From Solimicrobium silvestre (lineage in GTDB: Bacteria; Pseudomonadota; Gammaproteobacteria; Burkholderiales; Burkholderiaceae_D): DNA of 64,000 nt. How positions within the stretch are numbered: the first letter of the stretch is position 1; each line of letters opens with the position of its first letter. Made by a program: the position numbers and the translations under genes. The stretch is from assembly GCF_002976435.1 (NCBI RefSeq), contig NZ_PUGF01000002.1:279171-343170 (forward strand), written 5' to 3'. Shown piece after piece: positions 1 to 8,671 of the stretch. Under the pieces are notes generated by a model. That model did not search any database. It was not told where the DNA came from and saw nothing but the letters and a program-made list of their open reading frames with translations.

Positions 1-2289
1 ACTACCACTATGGACTTCTTTCTTAACTACGCCAGTGACCGGACGGATGTTTAAATCATGGTAAGAAGTGCTGAGTTCCGTGGTTGGTAAGCTGGCTAAG
101 TAAGTCGCTATTAATGGCTTGATTTTTTCTAAATCAAAGCTGCCTATCAAAATAAACGTAAACCCTTTTGCGCTGTTAAATCGTTCGCCGTAAATAGCGG
201 ATGTACGATCTAAATTGATATGGGTAAAATCGTCTGGTTTAGGTGCCAGTGATAAGCGTGGATGGTTGTTGTACAGCGTGGTTGATAGCGTGTTAGAAAA
301 TACTGATTCCGGCCGTGCCATCGAGTTTTTTGTTAAGTCTTGCATGCCGCTGATAAATGCCGTGTACAAATCCGGATCTTTACGCGGATTTGCAAAACGT
401 AAGTAGATGGATTGGAACAGTGTTTCAATGTCCGAGCTGGCCGCATAGCCAGACAAATGCTCGGTATAGTTGCTCAAACTGGTATTGAAGGACAGCGATT
501 TTCCGGCAAGTATTTTTTGCAAATCGGTTGGCGTGTAGCTTGCTAAACCCATGCTTTGGGTTACTGCTGTGGCGTACAGCGCATTGTATTTATCTGCATC
601 ATCAAACAGCGATAGTCCGCCAAAGCGAGATGCGCTTAATAACACTTGATCGCTTTTAAAGTCGGTCGGTTTGAGAATAACTTTAAGGCCGTTGGAAAGC
701 GTTAATTCTGTTGTGCCGAGCCTTACATTGACTGTTTCAGCCGTAATGCTGCCAGCGTTGGGTGCTTGTGCTAATAAACTGGTTGGAATGGCTTTGTCGC
801 TATTGGCAAGCACCGGCGCTTTTTCTGCCGAGTTGACCCAATTTAATAATTGCGTATTGGTCGGAATAATTTCGCCTTCTTTATTCGATCCTAAATAGGT
901 GGCTAATTTGGGGATGTTGTCAGGAATATTTTTTTGCGCGTAATGGTTAACTTCATCTAGCGTAATGCCTGGTAGTAGCTCGGTAGCGTAGGCGTATTCA
1001 TTCACAATTCCGGGTATCGATTCTTCTGTTAAGAAATGGCGGATGTATTCGGCGGCATACTCGGAAGAGTTTGATTTATCTCTTTCGTTGTATGCCGTTT
1101 CAAAGAAGCGTAAATGATTTTTTTTGGTGCGCTCTAATTCGGCACTACTAAAACCAAATTGGCGGGCACGTTCATTTTCTTGAATCAGCGCAGTAATTGC
1201 TGATTCAACACCTGTGCGGCCGATGATTGCGGCGGAAGAAAAAGATTCATAACCGTGCGCAAGTGCTCCGATTGAACTGCCTCCGCCTATAAACGGCGGC
1301 GTGGCTTGTTGTGTGAGCTCTTGCAGACGCTGATTGAGAATGGCAGAACTTAAGTTTTTGATCAGCGATTGACGGTAATCTGCAATGCTTTTGTCTGGCG
1401 TACTGGGTTGAACCGGGTAACGAATCATGACGACATTATTCGTTGCTTCTTTATCGGTAATCACCAAACCGGCTGATGCGTCGCGAGTAGGAATTTTTGC
1501 ATAGTTACGCGGGCGTTCGTTGGCGGGATTTTTCAGTTGGGCAAAGTGCGCTTTTATCATTTGTTCGGCTTGTTCTGGCTCTATATCACCAATCACCACC
1601 ACCGCCATTAAATCAGGACGATACCAATCCGCATAAAAACGTTTAATCGCGTCATGTTTAAAATTGCTGATGATGTCTTCTTTACCGATCGGTAGACGCT
1701 CGGCATATTTGGAGCCGTTAAATAAAGCGGGGTATAACTGCTTGTTCATGCGGTCGCCGGCGCCTTTACCTAAGCGCGCTTCTTCCAAAATGATATGGCG
1801 CTCGGAATCGATATCTGCGTCATTCATTGTTAAGCCTTGCGCCCAATCTTCCAGCACCAAAAAGCCGGTTTCCAGGTTTTCTTTTTTTGTAGTCGGAACC
1901 GGCAAAATGTAGACGGTTTCATCAAAGCTGGTGTACGCGTTTAAGTCGGCACCAAATTTAATGCCGATGGATTGCAGATACGAAATCAGCTCATGTTTTT
2001 TAAAATGACGTGAACCGTTAAACGCCATGTGTTCCGTAAAATGCGCCAGGCCTTGTTGGTCATCGTCTTCCAGAATGGAGCCGGCTTTAACGACTAACCG
2101 TAGCTCTACCCGTTTTTCCGGTTTACTGTTTTTTTGAATATAGTAAGTTAAGCCATTCTCAAGCTTGCCCATTTTTAGTAGCGGATTAATAGGCAGTGGA
2201 TCTGAAAGCGTGATGGCACTTTGTGCCGACCAAGTGAGCGCCAGCAACAGCGCGCCAGCGAATATTTTGCGTAACGAAAATGTCGTCAT
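1..2289 (-). CDS. M16 family zinc metallopeptidase (insulinase/pitrilysin type), 3' end outside window
   Basis: This open frame runs from an ATG at 2289 through 763 codons to the window edge without a stop, so the C-terminal part is missing. The first ~24 residues form a signal peptide (hydrophobic core, then SAQSA), which places the enzyme in the periplasm or envelope. The inverted zinc motif HxxEH is visible as HFTEH at residues 83-87, and an acidic stretch (LTMNDADIDSERHIILEEAR) downstream fits the third zinc ligand region. M16 proteins of this length normally carry a second, catalytically inactive M16 half, and the readable sequence already extends into it. The family degrades peptides or processes secreted proteins; the substrate cannot be told from sequence. 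Family assignment is secure, precise role is not. Confidence 0.93.
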   Translation of the reverse strand, partial: MTTFSLRKIFAGALLLALTWSAQSAITLSDPLPINPLLKMGKLENGLTYYIQKNSKPEKRVELRLVVKAGSILEDDDQQGLAHFTEHMAFNGSRHFKKHELISYLQSIGIKFGADLNAYTSFDETVYILPVPTTKKENLETGFLVLEDWAQGLTMNDADIDSERHIILEEARLGKGAGDRMNKQLYPALFNGSKYAERLPIGKEDIISNFKHDAIKRFYADWYRPDLMAVVVIGDIEPEQAEQMIKAHFAQLKNPANERPRNYAKIPTRDASAGLVITDKEATNNVVMIRYPVQPSTPDKSIADYRQSLIKNLSSAILNQRLQELTQQATPPFIGGGSSIGALAHGYESFSSAAIIGRTGVESAITALIQENERARQFGFSSAELERTKKNHLRFFETAYNERDKSNSSEYAAEYIRHFLTEESIPGIVNEYAYATELLPGITLDEVNHYAQKNIPDNIPKLATYLGSNKEGEIIPTNTQLLNWVNSAEKAPVLANSDKAIPTSLLAQAPNAGSITAETVNVRLGTTELTLSNGLKVILKPTDFKSDQVLLSASRFGGLSLFDDADKYNALYATAVTQSMGLASYTPTDLQKILAGKSLSFNTSLSNYTEHLSGYAASSDIETLFQSIYLRFANPRKDPDLYTAFISGMQDLTKNSMARPESVFSNTLSTTLYNNHPRLSLAPKPDDFTHINLDRTSAIYGERFNSAKGFTFILIGSFDLEKIKPLIATYLASLPTTELSTSYHDLNIRPVTGVVKKEVHSGS

Positions 2290-2439
2290 TGTTTCGTCCA
2301 AATAAAGTTTGAACGTGAATAATACAATATTGATAGCAATATTGCGGAAAATGATTGACGTTACAGAGAGCGATTAAACAGGGGAGAGCGGCAGCGCAAG
2401 AGTCAGATATCTTGCGCTGCGTTTAGACAATAAGCAGTA

Positions 2440-2811
2440 TTAAGGTGCTGAAGGTGCAAATACCCGCAAGCGGTTGCCATCCGGGTCGAGCGCTACAAAG
2501 GTATAGCCAAAATCCATCGCCGTCGGGGTTTGTGCAATCACGAGGCCGCGTTCTTTCCAGTCGTTATGCTGCGCAGTGACGATGTCGTTGTTGGCTACTG
2601 CAAAAGCTAACTCACTTCCGCCTTGCGACGCGGTCACAGCGGGCTCTACCGTGTGTTTGGCCCATAAGCCCAACTTGACGCCGGATTCCAGCGCGAACAT
2701 GGCAAAGGTGGGTGATTTTTCGATTGCTGGTTTGCCCAGCAGCTTAGCGTAAAAATCGGCACTGGCTAAGGGGTTGGCAACATACAGAAGAATGAAGTTG
2801 GGATTAAACAT
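2440..2811 (-). CDS. VOC (glyoxalase/bleomycin-resistance) superfamily protein
   Basis: The 123-residue protein has the size and pattern of a single VOC module: a beta-strand opening (NFILLYVANPLASADFYAKLLG) and a closing strand with the typical YTFVALDPDGNRLRVF signature. Members include glyoxalase I, dioxygenases and antibiotic-binding proteins, but this short form has no diagnostic residues that assign a substrate. The start at 2811 is supported by AAGGAA about 9 bases upstream. The gene sits next to a YafY/WYL regulator, an arrangement that is frequent for this family. A perfect palindrome (2894-2912) lies about 85 bases upstream of the start, so regulation by that neighbour is likely (inference). 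Confidence 0.85.
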   Translation of the reverse strand: MFNPNFILLYVANPLASADFYAKLLGKPAIEKSPTFAMFALESGVKLGLWAKHTVEPAVTASQGGSELAFAVANNDIVTAQHNDWKERGLVIAQTPTAMDFGYTFVALDPDGNRLRVFAPSAP

Positions 2812-2876
2812 GGCGTTATTCCTTAAGTTAATGATGGGTTGGGCTTAAGCAGTTGTGACTGGGTTTTAAGCTGACT

Positions 2877-2912
2877 TCATCTTAAACTTGGTTGCTGACA
2901 GTTTCTGTCAGC
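2877..2912 (-). promoter_or_regulatory. Putative operator/promoter of the VOC gene
   Basis: A perfect palindrome GCTGACAG-TTT-CTGTCAGC occupies 2894-2912. Read on the minus strand it is followed after 11 bases by a TTAAGAT-like block (TTTAAGATGA, complement of 2877-2886), about 65 bases before the VOC start. The same two blocks with the same spacing occur in front of the EVE gene at 3755-3789. This is seen directly; binding by the YafY-family regulator encoded next door is inference. Confidence 0.6.
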
Positions 2913-2937
2913 AGTGTTTTTAGCTAAGGAAAGTGCG

Positions 2938-2964
2938 GTAGGCTGGAATGAAATCCCAGCCTAC
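2938..2964. repeat. Short palindromic repeat (GTAGGCTGG family)
   Basis: GTAGGCTGG and CCAGCCTAC form the ends of a 27-base near-palindrome in the gap between the VOC gene and the YafY regulator. The same ends are found in the larger inverted repeat at 4415-4475, so this is one member of a REP-like intergenic family. It could also act as a weak transcript end for the minus-strand regulator gene. Confidence 0.7.
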
Positions 2965-3011
2965 ATTGTTCTCATTATTCATGGCCGCCCGCCTTAAGCC
3001 GCCATTAAGCC

Positions 3012-3701
3012 CTACTTAACCGGAATCTTTTCCGTAGCACGCCATTCTTTTAACAAGCTCTGCCGATTCCGTGGATAGCGCTGTTCTGATACTTTGATAG
3101 ACGTAATGCGATCAACCCGGAAATGACGGAAACACAGGCGCAGTTCGCACCAGGCAACTACAATCCTCACATCGTCAAAAAAGCCAACTGCGAATGGCCA
3201 GATCGTGCGGCTGGATTCATCTTCTTTCAAGTCGCGATAAGTGATGTGCAGTTTGTGTTCGGCGCAGATTGCTTGCCGGATCAACGGTAATTCCAAACTG
3301 CCGGTAGCTATCGGTTCACCGGGGCCGACTAGCAGCGTGGAGGTGTCGCGTGGGTCACGCAGTTCACCCGGTAGCACGGCAATGATTTTGGATAAGGCGG
3401 ATTGCGCGGCGCCACCCAGTTTGGCATCACCGCGCTGGGCGACCCAGCGAGAGCCGAGCAATAATGCCTCGATTTCTTCTTCGGTCAACATGAGCGGCGG
3501 CAAAATAAAACCGGGGCGTAGCAAATAGCCCAGACCCGGCTCACCTTCAATGTGCGCGCCTTGTTCTTGCAGCGTTTTGATGTCGCGGTACAGGGTGCGC
3601 AAGCTGACGCCAAGTTTCGTGCACAAGACAGTGCCGGTCACCGGGTAACGGTGCTCACGCAGTAATTGGATTAGATCAAGTAGGCGTTCTGCGCGCGACA
3701 T
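3012..3701 (-). CDS. YafY-family transcriptional regulator (HTH_11 plus WYL domain)
   Basis: The 229-residue protein begins with a winged-helix HTH of the DeoR/YafY type (residues ~1-60, AERLLDLIQLLREHRYPVTG then LGVSLRTLYRDIKTLQEQG as recognition helix region). It ends with a WYL domain (residues ~140-225) in which the name-giving motif is altered to WCELR. WYL regulators sense ligands, often nucleic-acid or small-molecule signals, and control adjacent genes. It is divergent from the EVE gene and upstream of the VOC gene on the same strand. A TATAAT box (complement of 3731-3736) lies about 30 bases from its start, and a candidate operator at 3755-3771 covers its -35 region, suggesting autoregulation (inference). 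Confidence 0.9.
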   Translation of the reverse strand: MSRAERLLDLIQLLREHRYPVTGTVLCTKLGVSLRTLYRDIKTLQEQGAHIEGEPGLGYLLRPGFILPPLMLTEEEIEALLLGSRWVAQRGDAKLGGAAQSALSKIIAVLPGELRDPRDTSTLLVGPGEPIATGSLELPLIRQAICAEHKLHITYRDLKEDESSRTIWPFAVGFFDDVRIVVAWCELRLCFRHFRVDRITSIKVSEQRYPRNRQSLLKEWRATEKIPVK

Positions 3702-3730
3702 AGGGTTTGAGCTGAGATTAGAAGCATTAA

Positions 3731-3789
3731 ATTATATCTGTTCAAATGCGCTTACTGACAGAAATTGACACAAGCGGCTTTTAAGATGA
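3731..3789. promoter_or_regulatory. Divergent promoter region with second copy of the operator
   Basis: On the minus strand a TATAAT box (3731-3736) serves the YafY gene. On the plus strand CTGACAGAAATTGACAC at 3755-3771 matches 14 of 17 bases of the palindrome upstream of the VOC gene, contains a perfect TTGACA (3765-3770), and is followed after 11 bases by TAAGAT within TTTAAGATGA (3780-3789), as at the VOC promoter. The TTGACA-TAAGAT spacing is too short for a standard sigma-70 pair, so the true -35 may be different or the promoter may be activator-dependent. Confidence 0.55.
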
Positions 3790-3850
3790 TGACTGGTTGA
3801 GCAGGAGTGTATTCCTGTATCGATTCCATCCACTATCGAGGAGCACTAAC

Positions 3851-4279
3851 ATGAGTCGCAACTGGATTGCTGTCGCGTCAGCAGAGCATGTGCGTATTGG
3901 TCGGGAAGTGGGTTTTATGCAGGTTTGCCATGGAAAGGCTGCGCCGTTACATCGTATCAAGCCCGGTGACCGCGTTGCTTATTATTCACCAACCGTGGAG
4001 TTTGGTAGCAAGCACAAGTTACAGGCGTTTACAGCAATCGGTGTCGTGAAGAATAACGAACCATATCAGGTTGAAATGACGCCAGGATTTTGTCCGTTCC
4101 GTCGCGATGTTATGTGGTTTCCTGCCAAAGAGGCGGTGATTCAACCATTGCTTGGCTCGCTGGATTTTTCAAGGGGAATAACAAATTGGGGCTATCAATT
4201 ACGGTTTGGGCTTTTTTCCGTTAGTGAACACGATATGCAACTGATTGCCGCTGCAATGGGAGCGGTATTTTTTGAGTAG
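3851..4279 (+). CDS. EVE domain-containing protein (UPF0310-like)
   Basis: The protein starts at the ATG at 3851, which has a strong GAGGAG at 3838-3843; the longer upstream frame has no ribosome site. The 142 residues match the EVE/PUA-like fold: [19 protein letters not shown] at the start, [14 protein letters not shown] in the middle, and a closing [19 protein letters not shown] domains are related to YTH domains and are thought to bind modified bases in RNA or DNA. They occur both in housekeeping and in defence contexts. Here the neighbours are a YafY/WYL regulator and a VOC protein that share an operator-like sequence, so a small stress-responsive unit is plausible, but nothing shows a restriction system here. 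Confidence 0.85.
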   Translation: MSRNWIAVASAEHVRIGREVGFMQVCHGKAAPLHRIKPGDRVAYYSPTVEFGSKHKLQAFTAIGVVKNNEPYQVEMTPGFCPFRRDVMWFPAKEAVIQPLLGSLDFSRGITNWGYQLRFGLFSVSEHDMQLIAAAMGAVFFE

Positions 4280-4301
4280 ATTGTCTCTTCAAAATTGAAA
4301 A

Positions 4302-4394
4302 CGTCATTCCCGCGCAGGCGGGAATCCAGGAGTTAATACGTCTAGCGGTGAAGGTACTACGTGCTACTGGATCACTGCATTCGCAAGGATGACG
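4302..4394. repeat. Inverted-repeat element with ATTCCC-N8-GGGAAT arm
   Basis: The left arm (4302-4329) begins CGTCATTCCC and contains ATTCCC-N8-GGGAAT (4306-4325), the layout known from neisserial dRS3-type repeats and from similar repeats in many proteobacteria. The right arm (4367-4394) ends GGATGACG and is an imperfect reverse complement of the left. It lies between the convergent EVE and GNAT genes, so it may form the hairpin that ends one or both transcripts. Confidence 0.7.
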
Positions 4395-4414
4395 ATTTTG
4401 TGCTTTGTAGCGAG

Positions 4415-4475
4415 GTAGGCTGGGATGCAATCCCAGCATCTATAACGTATAAGCTGGGATTGCATCCCAGCCTAC
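4415..4475. repeat. Perfect 23-bp inverted repeat (GTAGGCTGGG family)
   Basis: Arms at 4415-4437 and 4453-4475 are exact reverse complements separated by 15 bases. Each arm is itself a near-palindrome around GGGATGCAATCCC, so alternative hairpins are possible. The outer ends GTAGGCTGG/CCAGCCTAC match the smaller element at 2938-2964. It follows the element at 4302-4394 in the same convergent gap. Confidence 0.8.
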
Positions 4476-4539
4476 ACATGCCCGTTAAATTGGCGGAAAC
4501 ACAGGCGCAGTTCACACTCATTTCGCACAGAATGCTTCA

Positions 4540-5058
4540 TTAATCTACACGCAAATGCCGATATTCATCGCAGGCAAATGTGCCGTGCTTGAGTACTGCT
4601 ACGCGTTCGCCTGGCCCGACATTGTTGAAGCCATTTTTTTCCAGCACGCGTGCAGAAGCGGGGTTTGCCAAGCTCACAAAACCGCTCAGTTGCTTGAGCT
4701 GCCATTCCGAATAGGCCAGCTTCATCAGGTGTTTGGTTGCGGCGCTGGCTAGACCTTTTCCTGTAAGTGCTTGCGCAATCCGGTAACCAATTTCTGCGGT
4801 GCCAGCATCTTGATCAATATCACGTAGATTGGCGCGGGCGATAATCTTCTGCTCTGTTTCATCCAGCACAACACAAGCGTGAAATGTGCCTTGTTGTTGT
4901 GCTTTCAAATAAGAGCGAATATGCGCCAGCACGCCTTCTTTTGAAAACCAGCTATCTGGTCGCGGCGCAATGTGCTGCTCAAACCAGGCGCGATTTTCAA
5001 ATTCAAAACTCAGCAAGTTTTCTGCATCACTGAGTTCTAAGGTGCGGATTTTTATCAT
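4540..5058 (-). CDS. GNAT family N-acetyltransferase (RimJ/RimL-like)
   Basis: The 172-residue protein has the GNAT order: an opening strand (IKIRTLELSDAENLLSFE), the acetyl-CoA loop region (EIGYRIAQALTGKGLASAATKHLMK) and the closing LANPASARVLEKNGFNNVG typical of the RimJ/RimL branch. Such enzymes acetylate N-terminal amines of ribosomal proteins or small molecules; the substrate is not evident. It is the last gene of the minus-strand run that starts at the SDR gene and is 16 bases downstream of glmU, so it may be cotranscribed with glmU. Confidence 0.87.
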   Translation of the reverse strand: MIKIRTLELSDAENLLSFEFENRAWFEQHIAPRPDSWFSKEGVLAHIRSYLKAQQQGTFHACVVLDETEQKIIARANLRDIDQDAGTAEIGYRIAQALTGKGLASAATKHLMKLAYSEWQLKQLSGFVSLANPASARVLEKNGFNNVGPGERVAVLKHGTFACDEYRHLRVD

Positions 5059-5074
5059 CAGGCTTAGTCAGAAA

Positions 5075-6436
5075 TTAGTTAGTCTTTTTAACCGGACGAA
5101 CCCAGCCAGCAATGCTGACTTGTCTGGCGCGAGAAACGGTAAGCTGCCCGGCTGGTGCATCTTTAGATAAGCTAGTACCTGCACCCAACGTCGCGCCTTT
5201 GCCGACCGTGACCGGTGCAATCAACTGGCTGTCGCTGCCGATGAACGCGTCGTCTTCAATAATGGTGCGGAATTTATTCACGCCATCGTAGTTGCAAGTG
5301 ATCGTGCCAGCACCAATGTTGACGCGCTCACCAATGGTTGCGTCGCCGATGTAGGCCAAATGATTGGCTTTGCTATGCGCACCGATCTGGCTTTTTTTAA
5401 CTTCAACAAAATTCCCGATATGCACATCGGCAGCCAACTCGGCACCTGGGCGCAAGCGTGCGTAAGGGCCAATTTGCGAACCTGCGCCAACCGTGCTTCC
5501 GTCAATATGGCAGAACGGTTTGATGTTGCTATTCTTGGCAAGATGCGCGTCTTTGATCACGCAATAAGCACCAATCTGCACGCCATCTTCCACGGTGACA
5601 TTGCCTTCAAAAATACAGCCGACATCAATGCTGACATCGCGCCCGCATTGCAACGTGCCGCGAATATCAATACGTTGCGGGTCAAGTAACGTGACGCCGT
5701 TTTCTAATAATAAATCTGCTTGGTTACGTTGGTACAGGCGTTCTAATTCGGCTAATTGGGTTTTGCTATTCACGCCCATGGTTTCCCATTCCGCGTCGGG
5801 TTGAGCGGAAACTAGTTCCACGCCATCGGCTACTGCTTTGGCAATCACGTCGGTCAAGTAATATTCGCCTTGCGCGTTATTGTTGGACAGCGTGGCTAAC
5901 CATTGTTTGAGCTTGGTGGTTGGCATGATCATGATGCCCGTATTGACTTCGCGTATGGCGTGTTGCGCACTGGTGGCGTCTTTGTGCTCGACGATTTTGC
6001 TGATCTTGCCGTCTTCACGCACGATGCGGCCATAGCCGGTTGGGTCGGTTAAGTCGACCGTTAAAATCCCCAGCTTATCGGAACCCGCTGCAGCAACCAA
6101 GGCCTGTAATGAACTGAGTTTAGTCAGTGGTACATCGCCCGCTAAAATCAGCGTTGGTAATGTTTCATTTAAAAATGGCAGCGCTTGTTGTACTGCGTGG
6201 CCGGTGCCTAGCTGTGGTTCTTGTTTGGCAAATTGCACATCTGATGCGGCGAGTTTAGTGGGTACTTGTTCACCGCCGTGGCCGTAAATGACGCATAGCG
6301 TCGCCGGTGATAAACCACGTGCGGTATCCAGCACATGATTGACTAACGGCTTTCCGGCAATGTTGTGCAGCACTTTAGGTAAGTCGGAACGCATCCGTTT
6401 GCCCATTCCTGCGGCTAATATCACAATATTTATCAT
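5075..6436 (-). CDS. glmU: Bifunctional GlcN-1-P acetyltransferase / GlcNAc-1-P uridyltransferase
   Basis: GlmU makes UDP-GlcNAc for peptidoglycan and lipid A in the cytoplasm. The N-terminal uridyltransferase opens with [15 protein letters not shown] (residues ~7-21) and has the GTGHAVQQA and LAGDVPL motifs. The C-terminal acetyltransferase is a left-handed beta-helix of hexapeptide repeats from about residue 250. It includes [14 protein letters not shown] and [12 protein letters not shown] near the active-site His, and [20 protein letters not shown]. At 453 residues it is full length. It follows ttcA by 12 bases on the same strand, in an order typical of Burkholderiales. Confidence 0.98.
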   Translation of the reverse strand: MINIVILAAGMGKRMRSDLPKVLHNIAGKPLVNHVLDTARGLSPATLCVIYGHGGEQVPTKLAASDVQFAKQEPQLGTGHAVQQALPFLNETLPTLILAGDVPLTKLSSLQALVAAAGSDKLGILTVDLTDPTGYGRIVREDGKISKIVEHKDATSAQHAIREVNTGIMIMPTTKLKQWLATLSNNNAQGEYYLTDVIAKAVADGVELVSAQPDAEWETMGVNSKTQLAELERLYQRNQADLLLENGVTLLDPQRIDIRGTLQCGRDVSIDVGCIFEGNVTVEDGVQIGAYCVIKDAHLAKNSNIKPFCHIDGSTVGAGSQIGPYARLRPGAELAADVHIGNFVEVKKSQIGAHSKANHLAYIGDATIGERVNIGAGTITCNYDGVNKFRTIIEDDAFIGSDSQLIAPVTVGKGATLGAGTSLSKDAPAGQLTVSRARQVSIAGWVRPVKKTN

Positions 6437-6448
6437 GGCGGTGTGTGT

Positions 6449-7372
6449 TTAGTTTGGAGTAATGCTAATTGTATTAAAAGCTTGCGGCGGTGCGCAAGGT
6501 TCATCATCAAATGCTATATCGCCTTCTGGTTTTGCTTTTCCGTCGATGTTTAAATCTTTGAAATTAAATAAATCTCTATCCATTAAATGCGACGGCACAA
6601 CGGTGGATATGGCGGAGAAAATACTTTCAACTCGACCCGGATGTTTCTTTTCCCATTCGCGCATCAAACCTTTGATTTGTTTGCGTTGCAAGTTCTCTTG
6701 CGAGCCGCATAAATCGCATGGAATAATCGGGAATTTTTTTACTTCGGCATAGCGGAACGTGTCTTCTTCTTTGACATAGGCCATCGGCCGGATCACCATA
6801 TGTTTGCCATCGTCAGACTGCAATTTGGCGGGCATGCCTTTGATCTTTGCGCCAAAAAACATATTCAGGAAAAAAGTTTCTAAAATGTCGTCGCGATGAT
6901 GCCCAAGTGCGATTTTGTTCGCGCCCAGCTCATCCGCCACCCGATATAAAATCCCGCGTCGTAGACGTGAACACAGTGAGCAGGTAGTTTTGCCTTCTTC
7001 AATCACGCGCTTCACGATGCTGTAGGTGTCTTGGTTTTCAATATGAAATGGCACACCGAGTTTTGTCAGGTAAGCGGGCAAAATATCGGCTGGGAAATTC
7101 GGCTGTTTTTGATCTAGATTGACCGCGACAATATCAAAATTAATCGGCGCGCGCTCACGCAATGTCAGCAAAATATCCAACAGCGCGTAGCTGTCTTTAC
7201 CGCCAGACAAGCATACCATCACCTTGTCGCCGTCTTCAATCATATTAAAGTCGCCAATCGCTTGCCCAACCTGGCGGCATAAGCGTTTGTGTAATTTATT
7301 ATTTTCGTAAGTGATTTTTTCGATGCTTTTAATCGACAGTGGTTCAGCTGCTGAGAGTGTTGCGTTCATCAT
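6449..7372 (-). CDS. ttcA: tRNA 2-thiocytidine(32) synthetase
   Basis: TtcA places sulfur on C32 of some tRNAs using ATP and an iron-sulfur cluster. The PP-loop ATP motif SGGKDS is at residues ~55-60. The cluster cysteines are in [12 protein letters not shown] and in PCDLCGSQ further on, as expected for the family. The length of 307 residues is normal. Two ATG codons are adjacent (7372 and 7369); either may be used. The stop of folB lies one base before the first ATG, so the pair is likely translationally coupled. Confidence 0.97.
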   Translation of the reverse strand: MMNATLSAAEPLSIKSIEKITYENNKLHKRLCRQVGQAIGDFNMIEDGDKVMVCLSGGKDSYALLDILLTLRERAPINFDIVAVNLDQKQPNFPADILPAYLTKLGVPFHIENQDTYSIVKRVIEEGKTTCSLCSRLRRGILYRVADELGANKIALGHHRDDILETFFLNMFFGAKIKGMPAKLQSDDGKHMVIRPMAYVKEEDTFRYAEVKKFPIIPCDLCGSQENLQRKQIKGLMREWEKKHPGRVESIFSAISTVVPSHLMDRDLFNFKDLNIDGKAKPEGDIAFDDEPCAPPQAFNTISITPN

Positions 7373-7373
7373 T

Positions 7374-7769
7374 TTATTGCTCTTTAATCTTAAAAATTTC
7401 TACGCCGACGCCAGCGCAATCGGGATAGACATCGGGCTTCATGGTGGAGATGCGTACTGCGCGCACTTTAGGGTGCGTCAACATGCTTTTGGCTAACTCA
7501 TCGCATAGCGTTTCTTGCAAATGAATGTGGCCTTGGGCGATGCGGTTGGCGACTGTTGAGCGCATAAAATCGTAATCCACGACCTCTTCTAATAAATCAT
7601 GCTGCGGCGTGGATGCTGCTAAGGGAATATATAAATCAATATTAATAAAAACCCGTTGCTCGCCTTTCTTTTCAAAGTCATGCACGCCGATGTTGATGAA
7701 GATTTCATAGTCACGTAAAAATAAGCGGCGGCAATCTTGTAATTGCGGGAGAGCTAGGTCGGAATTCAT
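7374..7769 (-). CDS. folB: Dihydroneopterin aldolase
   Basis: FolB splits dihydroneopterin in folate synthesis. The core reads [20 protein letters not shown] with a later [11 protein letters not shown] and [11 protein letters not shown], which contains the active-site Glu. The readable frame extends to 7823, overlapping the SDR gene by 20 bases. The ATG at 7769 gives 131 residues starting [13 protein letters not shown], which matches the usual family length and is the start chosen here. Neither start has a strong ribosome site. It lies between a pteridine-reductase-like SDR and ttcA, consistent with a folate/pterin mini-operon. Confidence 0.93.
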   Translation of the reverse strand: MNSDLALPQLQDCRRLFLRDYEIFINIGVHDFEKKGEQRVFINIDLYIPLAASTPQHDLLEEVVDYDFMRSTVANRIAQGHIHLQETLCDELAKSMLTHPKVRAVRISTMKPDVYPDCAGVGVEIFKIKEQ

Positions 7770-7803
7770 AAAGAGATTAAAAGTGTAAAAGGGTGAATTA
7801 GAA

Positions 7804-8592
7804 CTAGTTCGTGTTGACGACATACATCACATCACGTGCTAAGGGAATTAAATGCTGGCCGCCATCTACCGCCAAAATTGTGCCGGTGACGGCGCGCGCA
7901 GAAGCCAGGTAATGCACCGCATCAGCAATGTCTTGCGGCGTACTGGACTGACCTAAGGCAGCGTGCTGATGGGTTTTTTCAAAGTTGCGCTGATCTTGAT
8001 GAATAGACGCCAACGTCGTGCCCGGCGCTACGCCAACTACCCGTACTTTAGGTGCTAAGGCTTGCGCCAACGTGGTGGTCGCGCACTGTAAAGCGGCTTT
8101 GGATAAGGTGTAGGATAAAAAATCCGGATTTAAATTAAACAGTTTTTGATCGAGTAAATTCACTACGCAAGTTTGCTGGCCATCTGGCGTCGCATCAAAT
8201 AACGCTTGGGCCAACAAGACGGGCGCGGCCAGGTTGATGTGCATGTGATGATCAAGCATTGCATGGCTAAAGTTAGCCGCCGTATCTACTTCAAAAGCCG
8301 ATGCGTTATTGACGACGCATTGGATTGAGCCTAAACCGTTCACTACGCGCTGGACTAGTTTTTTGACTCCGGCTTCGTCAGTTAAATCGCATTGCAGGTA
8401 AATGGCGCGACGACCGAGGGCGGTAATTTCAGCCACTAATTCACGCGCTGGCTGTTCTGAATTATTAAAATGTACCGCAATGTCCCAACCACGCTGCGCC
8501 AGCGTCAACGCAATGCTGCGGCCAATGCGTACGGCTGCACCGGTGATTAATGCAACGGGCGCTTTTGTCGGCGATAAATTTTGAGTCGTCAT
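7804..8592 (-). CDS. SDR family oxidoreductase, pteridine reductase-like
   Basis: The 262-residue protein is a short-chain dehydrogenase. It has the NAD(P) motif TGAAVRIG (TGxxxRxG, the variant seen in pteridine reductases and FolM), the NNAS motif, the catalytic Tyr-Lys in SYTLSKAAL and a closing GTILAVDGGQHL. Its place directly upstream of folB supports a role in reducing dihydrobiopterin, dihydromonapterin or dihydrofolate (inference from context and motif). It is divergent from the midA-like gene, and the intervening region holds a tandem 12-base repeat. Confidence 0.88.
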   Translation of the reverse strand: MTTQNLSPTKAPVALITGAAVRIGRSIALTLAQRGWDIAVHFNNSEQPARELVAEITALGRRAIYLQCDLTDEAGVKKLVQRVVNGLGSIQCVVNNASAFEVDTAANFSHAMLDHHMHINLAAPVLLAQALFDATPDGQQTCVVNLLDQKLFNLNPDFLSYTLSKAALQCATTTLAQALAPKVRVVGVAPGTTLASIHQDQRNFEKTHQHAALGQSSTPQDIADAVHYLASARAVTGTILAVDGGQHLIPLARDVMYVVNTN

Positions 8593-8616
8593 GAAGATAA
8601 ATTTTATGTTTTGCAG

Positions 8617-8640
8617 TTAATCTTAGATTTAATCTTAGAT
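8617..8640. repeat. Tandem duplication of a 12-base motif in a divergent promoter
   Basis: TTAATCTTAGAT occurs twice without a gap (8617-8628 and 8629-8640) inside the 79-base region between the SDR and midA-like starts. It may be a two-site operator or simply a small tandem duplication. No matching regulator is evident in the window. Confidence 0.6.
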
Positions 8641-8671
8641 AATAGGTGAACTTAAATATAACGTGTTAGCA

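Noticed and set aside
3851..4279. EVE protein as part of a modification-dependent restriction system
   Set aside because: No nuclease, helicase or McrBC-like gene is nearby; only a regulator and a VOC protein are associated.
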